In this document: one piece after another, positions 60,981 through 64,000 of the stretch
How the letters are laid out: every line of letters starts with the position of its first letter
How positions within the stretch are numbered: the stretch's first letter is position 1
Assembly (NCBI RefSeq): GCF_034424805.1
Contig: NZ_JAXOUF010000001.1
Coordinates: 496,001 to 560,000, forward strand
DNA length: 64,000 nucleotides
Reading direction: 5' to 3'
Source of the DNA: Labrys sedimenti
GTDB lineage: Bacteria > Pseudomonadota > Alphaproteobacteria > Rhizobiales > Labraceae
The notes under the pieces: generated by a model
What the model saw: the letters and a program-made list of their open reading frames with translations, nothing else
Databases searched by the model: none
Told to the model about the DNA's origin: nothing
Translations under genes and position numbers: made by a program

Positions 60981-62303
60981 ATGATGGGCGGAATGAGGCT
61001 CGCCGCGATTGGCATGCTGGTCTTGTTGGGGATGGGGCAGGCCCAGATGAGCCATGCCGCCCAAGGTCCCGTTGCCCCCCCTGCCACGGCCGAACCCGCA
61101 GTGACACCGCCCCCCGCGGCAGTGGCGCCGTCGTCCCTGACGGCCAGTGACGCAAGGCTGGCGGGTGACGACAAGCGCACCCGCCTGATCGTCGATCTTC
61201 ACGGTTCCGTGAACGAGCTGAATTTCCGCGTCTTCGTGTTGCCCGATCCCTATCGCGTGGTGGTGGATCTGCCGCAGATCGAGTTTGGCATGCCGCCGGA
61301 GACCGGCAAGCAGGGGCGCGGCGTGGTGAGCGCCTATCGGTTCGGCCTGATCGCGCCCGGGAAATCCCGCATCGTCCTGGACCTGACCGAGCCGGCAGCC
61401 GTGGACAAATCCTTCCTCCTCGACGCGCTGGACGATCAGCCGGCGCGGCTGGTGATCGATCTCGTCAAGACGGACAGGGCTGCCTTCCTGCGCACGGCGG
61501 CCAGCCAGAAGAGTTCGGACATGAGTGCGCACCCGCAGCCGTCCTCGCCGCCGCTCCTGCCGGAAAGCCAGCCCGGCCGGCCCGTGGTCGTGGTCGATCC
61601 CGGCCATGGCGGCATCGACATGGGTGCGACCTCCAAATCCGGCGAGCAGGAAAAGACCATCGTGCTCGAATTCGCCAAACGGCTCGCCGACAAGATCAAC
61701 GAGACGGGGCGCTACCGGGCTGTGCTGACCCGTGACGGCGATACCTTCATCTCGCTGGCCGGCCGCGTGCAGTTCGCACGCGCCAACCGCGCCTCGCTGT
61801 TCATCTCGGTGCATGCCGACACCCTGCACGACCCGTTCGGCGTCAGGGGAGCTACGATCTACACGCTCTCGGACCGGGCCTCCGATGCCGAATCGGCTCG
61901 TTATGCCGAGCAGGAGAACAAGGCCGACGCGATCGCGGGCGTTGACCTTGCATCGGAGCCTGGCGATGTCGCCGATATCTTGATCGACCTCACGCGGCGC
62001 GAAACCAGATCCTTCTCCAACGGCTTTGCCAAGGTCCTGATCGACCAGTTCCAGGCCGCAGCCACGCTGAACAAGAACCCGCACCGCTCGGCTGGCTTCA
62101 AGGTGCTGACGGCTCCCGACATTCCCTCGGTGCTGCTGGAGCTCGGCTATCTGTCGAGCCGGGACGACGTGAAGCTGCTGACCTCCGATGATTGGCGCAA
62201 CCGGGCGGCCGATGCCATCGTGACGGCGATCGATGGCTTCTTCCAGCAGCGCCGCGCCAACCAGCCGGCAGCCTCCAGCGGTTCTGCGCCGGCAACGCCC
62301 TGA
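60981..62303 (+). CDS. amiC: N-acetylmuramoyl-L-alanine amidase (AmiC type)
   Basis: Periplasmic zinc amidase that splits septal peptidoglycan; 440 residues. Signal peptide (about 1-27), AMIN domain (about 60-165; FRVFVLPDPYRVVVDLPQIEF), short linker, then Amidase_3 (about 195-425). Zinc ligands: His in VVVDPGHGGIDMGA, Glu in EKTIVLEFAK and His in FISVHADTL; the catalytic Glu is in VLLELGYLS. AMIN would target the septum. Start could be any of three ATGs at 60981, 60984 or 60993. Upstream of a class A PBP, so a cell-wall pair. Confidence 0.96.
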   Translation: MMGGMRLAAIGMLVLLGMGQAQMSHAAQGPVAPPATAEPAVTPPPAAVAPSSLTASDARLAGDDKRTRLIVDLHGSVNELNFRVFVLPDPYRVVVDLPQIEFGMPPETGKQGRGVVSAYRFGLIAPGKSRIVLDLTEPAAVDKSFLLDALDDQPARLVIDLVKTDRAAFLRTAASQKSSDMSAHPQPSSPPLLPESQPGRPVVVVDPGHGGIDMGATSKSGEQEKTIVLEFAKRLADKINETGRYRAVLTRDGDTFISLAGRVQFARANRASLFISVHADTLHDPFGVRGATIYTLSDRASDAESARYAEQENKADAIAGVDLASEPGDVADILIDLTRRETRSFSNGFAKVLIDQFQAAATLNKNPHRSAGFKVLTAPDIPSVLLELGYLSSRDDVKLLTSDDWRNRAADAIVTAIDGFFQQRRANQPAASSGSAPATP

Positions 62304-62553
62304 ACATTCGGTCGCGGCTCTCGCAGAACGGGTTCCCGCAGGGGTCTTGCACAGGCATGTTGCGGGGGAGCCGCAGTTTCTCCACAAAAGCCCTGCAAAA
62401 GCGTCGAGGTGCAGTTGCCGCGCTTGGGTTCGACTGGCCTGGCATGTTAGATGTCAAACGAATGTGCCGGGGCTGCCGGTATGAAAACGAACGGCTTTGG
62501 CCCAAACCCGGCAATGGCAGGGCAGGGAAGATATTGCCGATGAAAGCGTTGTG

Positions 62554-64000
62554 ATGAGACTTTTCGTTCGGTTCCTTGGATTTTTGTTCACAACGGCATC
62601 GATGTTGTTCCTTGTCGGGGGATCGTTCGTGGCCCTCTATGTCTGGGCCAACACACGCGACCTGCCCGATACCGCAGCGCTCAAGGATTACGAACCACCG
62701 GTCATGACCCGCGTGCACGCGGGCGATGGCGCACTCCTGGCCGAATATGCCCGCCAGCGCCGCCTCTATCTGCCGATCGAGGTGATGCCGCCGCTCCTGA
62801 TCCACGCTTTCATGTCGGCGGAAGACAATGATTTCTACAATCATGTCGGCATCGATCCCAAGGGCGTGCTGCGCGCGCTGATCGCCAATGTCACGCATAA
62901 GGGCCGCCGCCAGCAGGGGGCATCGACCATCACGCAGCAGGTCGCCAAGAACTTCTTCCTCGCGCCCGACCAGAACATCGTGCGCAAGATCAAGGAGGCC
63001 ATCCTGGCCCTGCGGATGGAGCAGACCTATTCCAAGGACAAGATCCTCGAGCTGTATCTGAACGAGATCTATCTGGGCATGGGCAATTACGGCGTGGCCG
63101 CCGCTGCCCTCAATTATTTCGGCAAATCGGTCGACGAACTCGGCGTCGCCCAGGTCGCCTATCTCGCCGCCCTGCCGAAGGGGCCGAACAACTACAATCC
63201 GATCCGCAATCACGATGCGGCCGTCGGTCGACGCAATTGGGTGATCGACCAGATGGTTTCCAATGGCTACATCTCCAAGGAGGAGGGGCGGAAGGCCCAG
63301 GCGGAGCCCCTGGCCGTGACGCCGCGCTCCTTCGAAGGCGCCCAGAGCTATGCGGCCAATTATTTCACCGAGGAAGTCCGGCGCGAGATCGCCGAGCGCT
63401 ATGGCGAGGACAAGCTCTATGAAGGGGGCTTGTCGGTACGCACCACGCTCGATCCGAAGCTCCAGCGCCTAGCGCGTGATGCCATGGTGGCCGGACTGGT
63501 GCGCTTCGACGAGCGCGGCGGCTTCCGCGGCCCGGTTAAGAATGTCGACCTCGGCGAGGACTGGGGCGTGACCCTGGGTGCGGAAAAGCGCCTGAGCGAC
63601 ATCAAGCCCTGGCAACTTGCCATCGTCCTCGATGCCGGCGACAACTCCGCCCGCATCGGCCTGCAGCCGCCGCTGGACCGTTTCGGCTCGATCTCCACCG
63701 AACGCCCGACCGGCACCCTCAATCTGGATGGCGTGAAATGGGCGCGCAGCCGGGTCGGCAAGGTCAGCCAGATCCTGAAGGTCGGCGACATCATCTATGT
63801 CGAGCCCAGGGCCGACGGCACCTTCCGCCTGCGCCAGATCCCCGAAATCTCCGGCGCCATGGTGGTGATGGATCCCTATACCGGCCGTGTGCTCGCAATG
63901 GTGGGGGGCTTTTCCTTCGACCAGAGCGAGTTCAACCGCGCCACGCAGGCACAACGTCAGCCTGGCTCCTCCTTCAAGCCCTTCGTCTATGCCACCGCAA
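62554..64000 (+). CDS. mrcA: Penicillin-binding protein 1A (3' truncated by window edge)
   Basis: Bifunctional peptidoglycan glycosyltransferase/transpeptidase; 482 codons present and the frame is still open at base 64000. N-terminal membrane anchor (about 8-35, FLGFLFTTASMLFLVGGSFVALYVW). Glycosyltransferase motifs: SAEDNDFYNHVG, QQGASTITQQVAKNFFL, RKIKEAILALRMEQ and KDKILELYLNEIYLG. The OB-like insert (about 300-430) and the transpeptidase domain follow, with PGSSFKPFVYAT carrying the nucleophilic Ser of SxxK at the very end. SxN and KTG motifs lie beyond the window. 250 bp after amiC; no gene between. Confidence 0.96.
   Translation, partial: MRLFVRFLGFLFTTASMLFLVGGSFVALYVWANTRDLPDTAALKDYEPPVMTRVHAGDGALLAEYARQRRLYLPIEVMPPLLIHAFMSAEDNDFYNHVGIDPKGVLRALIANVTHKGRRQQGASTITQQVAKNFFLAPDQNIVRKIKEAILALRMEQTYSKDKILELYLNEIYLGMGNYGVAAAALNYFGKSVDELGVAQVAYLAALPKGPNNYNPIRNHDAAVGRRNWVIDQMVSNGYISKEEGRKAQAEPLAVTPRSFEGAQSYAANYFTEEVRREIAERYGEDKLYEGGLSVRTTLDPKLQRLARDAMVAGLVRFDERGGFRGPVKNVDLGEDWGVTLGAEKRLSDIKPWQLAIVLDAGDNSARIGLQPPLDRFGSISTERPTGTLNLDGVKWARSRVGKVSQILKVGDIIYVEPRADGTFRLRQIPEISGAMVVMDPYTGRVLAMVGGFSFDQSEFNRATQAQRQPGSSFKPFVYATA

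Noticed and set aside
1..64000. Defence island, prophage, insertion sequence or biosynthetic cluster
   Set aside because: Genes are almost all core metabolism with uniform GC and codon use; no transposase, integrase, restriction, toxin or synthase gene was found.

Overview
The window reads as chromosomal DNA of an alphaproteobacterium, most likely of the order Hyphomicrobiales (Rhizobiales). The support is gene content and order: pdhA-pdhB-pdhC-lpd-lipA-coq10 with a lipoyl domain on E1 beta, a fused ispDF, hom-glpX, a 14-gene nuo operon followed by birA and RNase J, a suf operon with two cysteine desulfurases behind Irr-type iron boxes, ctaA of the COX15 type, and a CTTGAC-N17 promoter before a tRNA. 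The genus cannot be settled from the sequence. DNA is GC-rich with strong third-position bias, so nearly every gene casts long shadow ORFs on the other strand.

Layout. 1-6.8 kb: pyruvate dehydrogenase complex (pdhA enters truncated) and lipoate synthesis, with a small lipoprotein gene inserted. 6.9-12.1 kb: a MarR-acetyltransferase fusion with its own palindromic operator, Coq10/RatA-like protein, CinA-like amidase, IspDF, Ppx/GppA phosphatase, RlmE. 12.3-20.2 kb: homoserine dehydrogenase, GlpX, an acetyltransferase, a methyltransferase, a glycosyltransferase, an AtzG/AtzE-like amidase pair, a secreted ClpP-like protein, tRNA-Asp. 20.6-36.1 kb: complete nuoA-N (complex I). 36.1-43.3 kb: birA, RNase J, a patatin gene broken by an in-frame amber codon, ilvD, an acetyltransferase, an alpha/beta hydrolase. 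43.4-52.0 kb: iron-regulated suf operon running on into TfoX-N, DUF1467 and DsbA-like genes. 52.1-64 kb: DUF2842, heme A synthase, MetY, CoA-binding protein, a secreted unknown, NAD kinase, RNase E/G, AmiC and the start of a class A PBP (leaves the window).

How the genes fit together: most of the window is core energy and cofactor metabolism. Pyruvate dehydrogenase feeds the TCA cycle, LipA (an Fe-S enzyme) lipoylates it, Suf builds Fe-S clusters for LipA, IlvD and the many clusters of complex I, and CtaA makes heme A for the terminal oxidase.

The most interesting items are: an AtzE-like amidase whose nucleophilic serine is replaced by alanine; a patatin gene with a single in-frame TAG and an otherwise open C-terminal half; a (HxHxx)7 histidine-rich repeat in NuoL; a seven-copy family of roughly 100-bp two-hairpin repeats in intergenic gaps; tandem Irr boxes over the suf transcription start; and a set of intergenic palindromes whose stems vary in a compensatory way. 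No CRISPR array, insertion sequence, prophage or defence system was seen.
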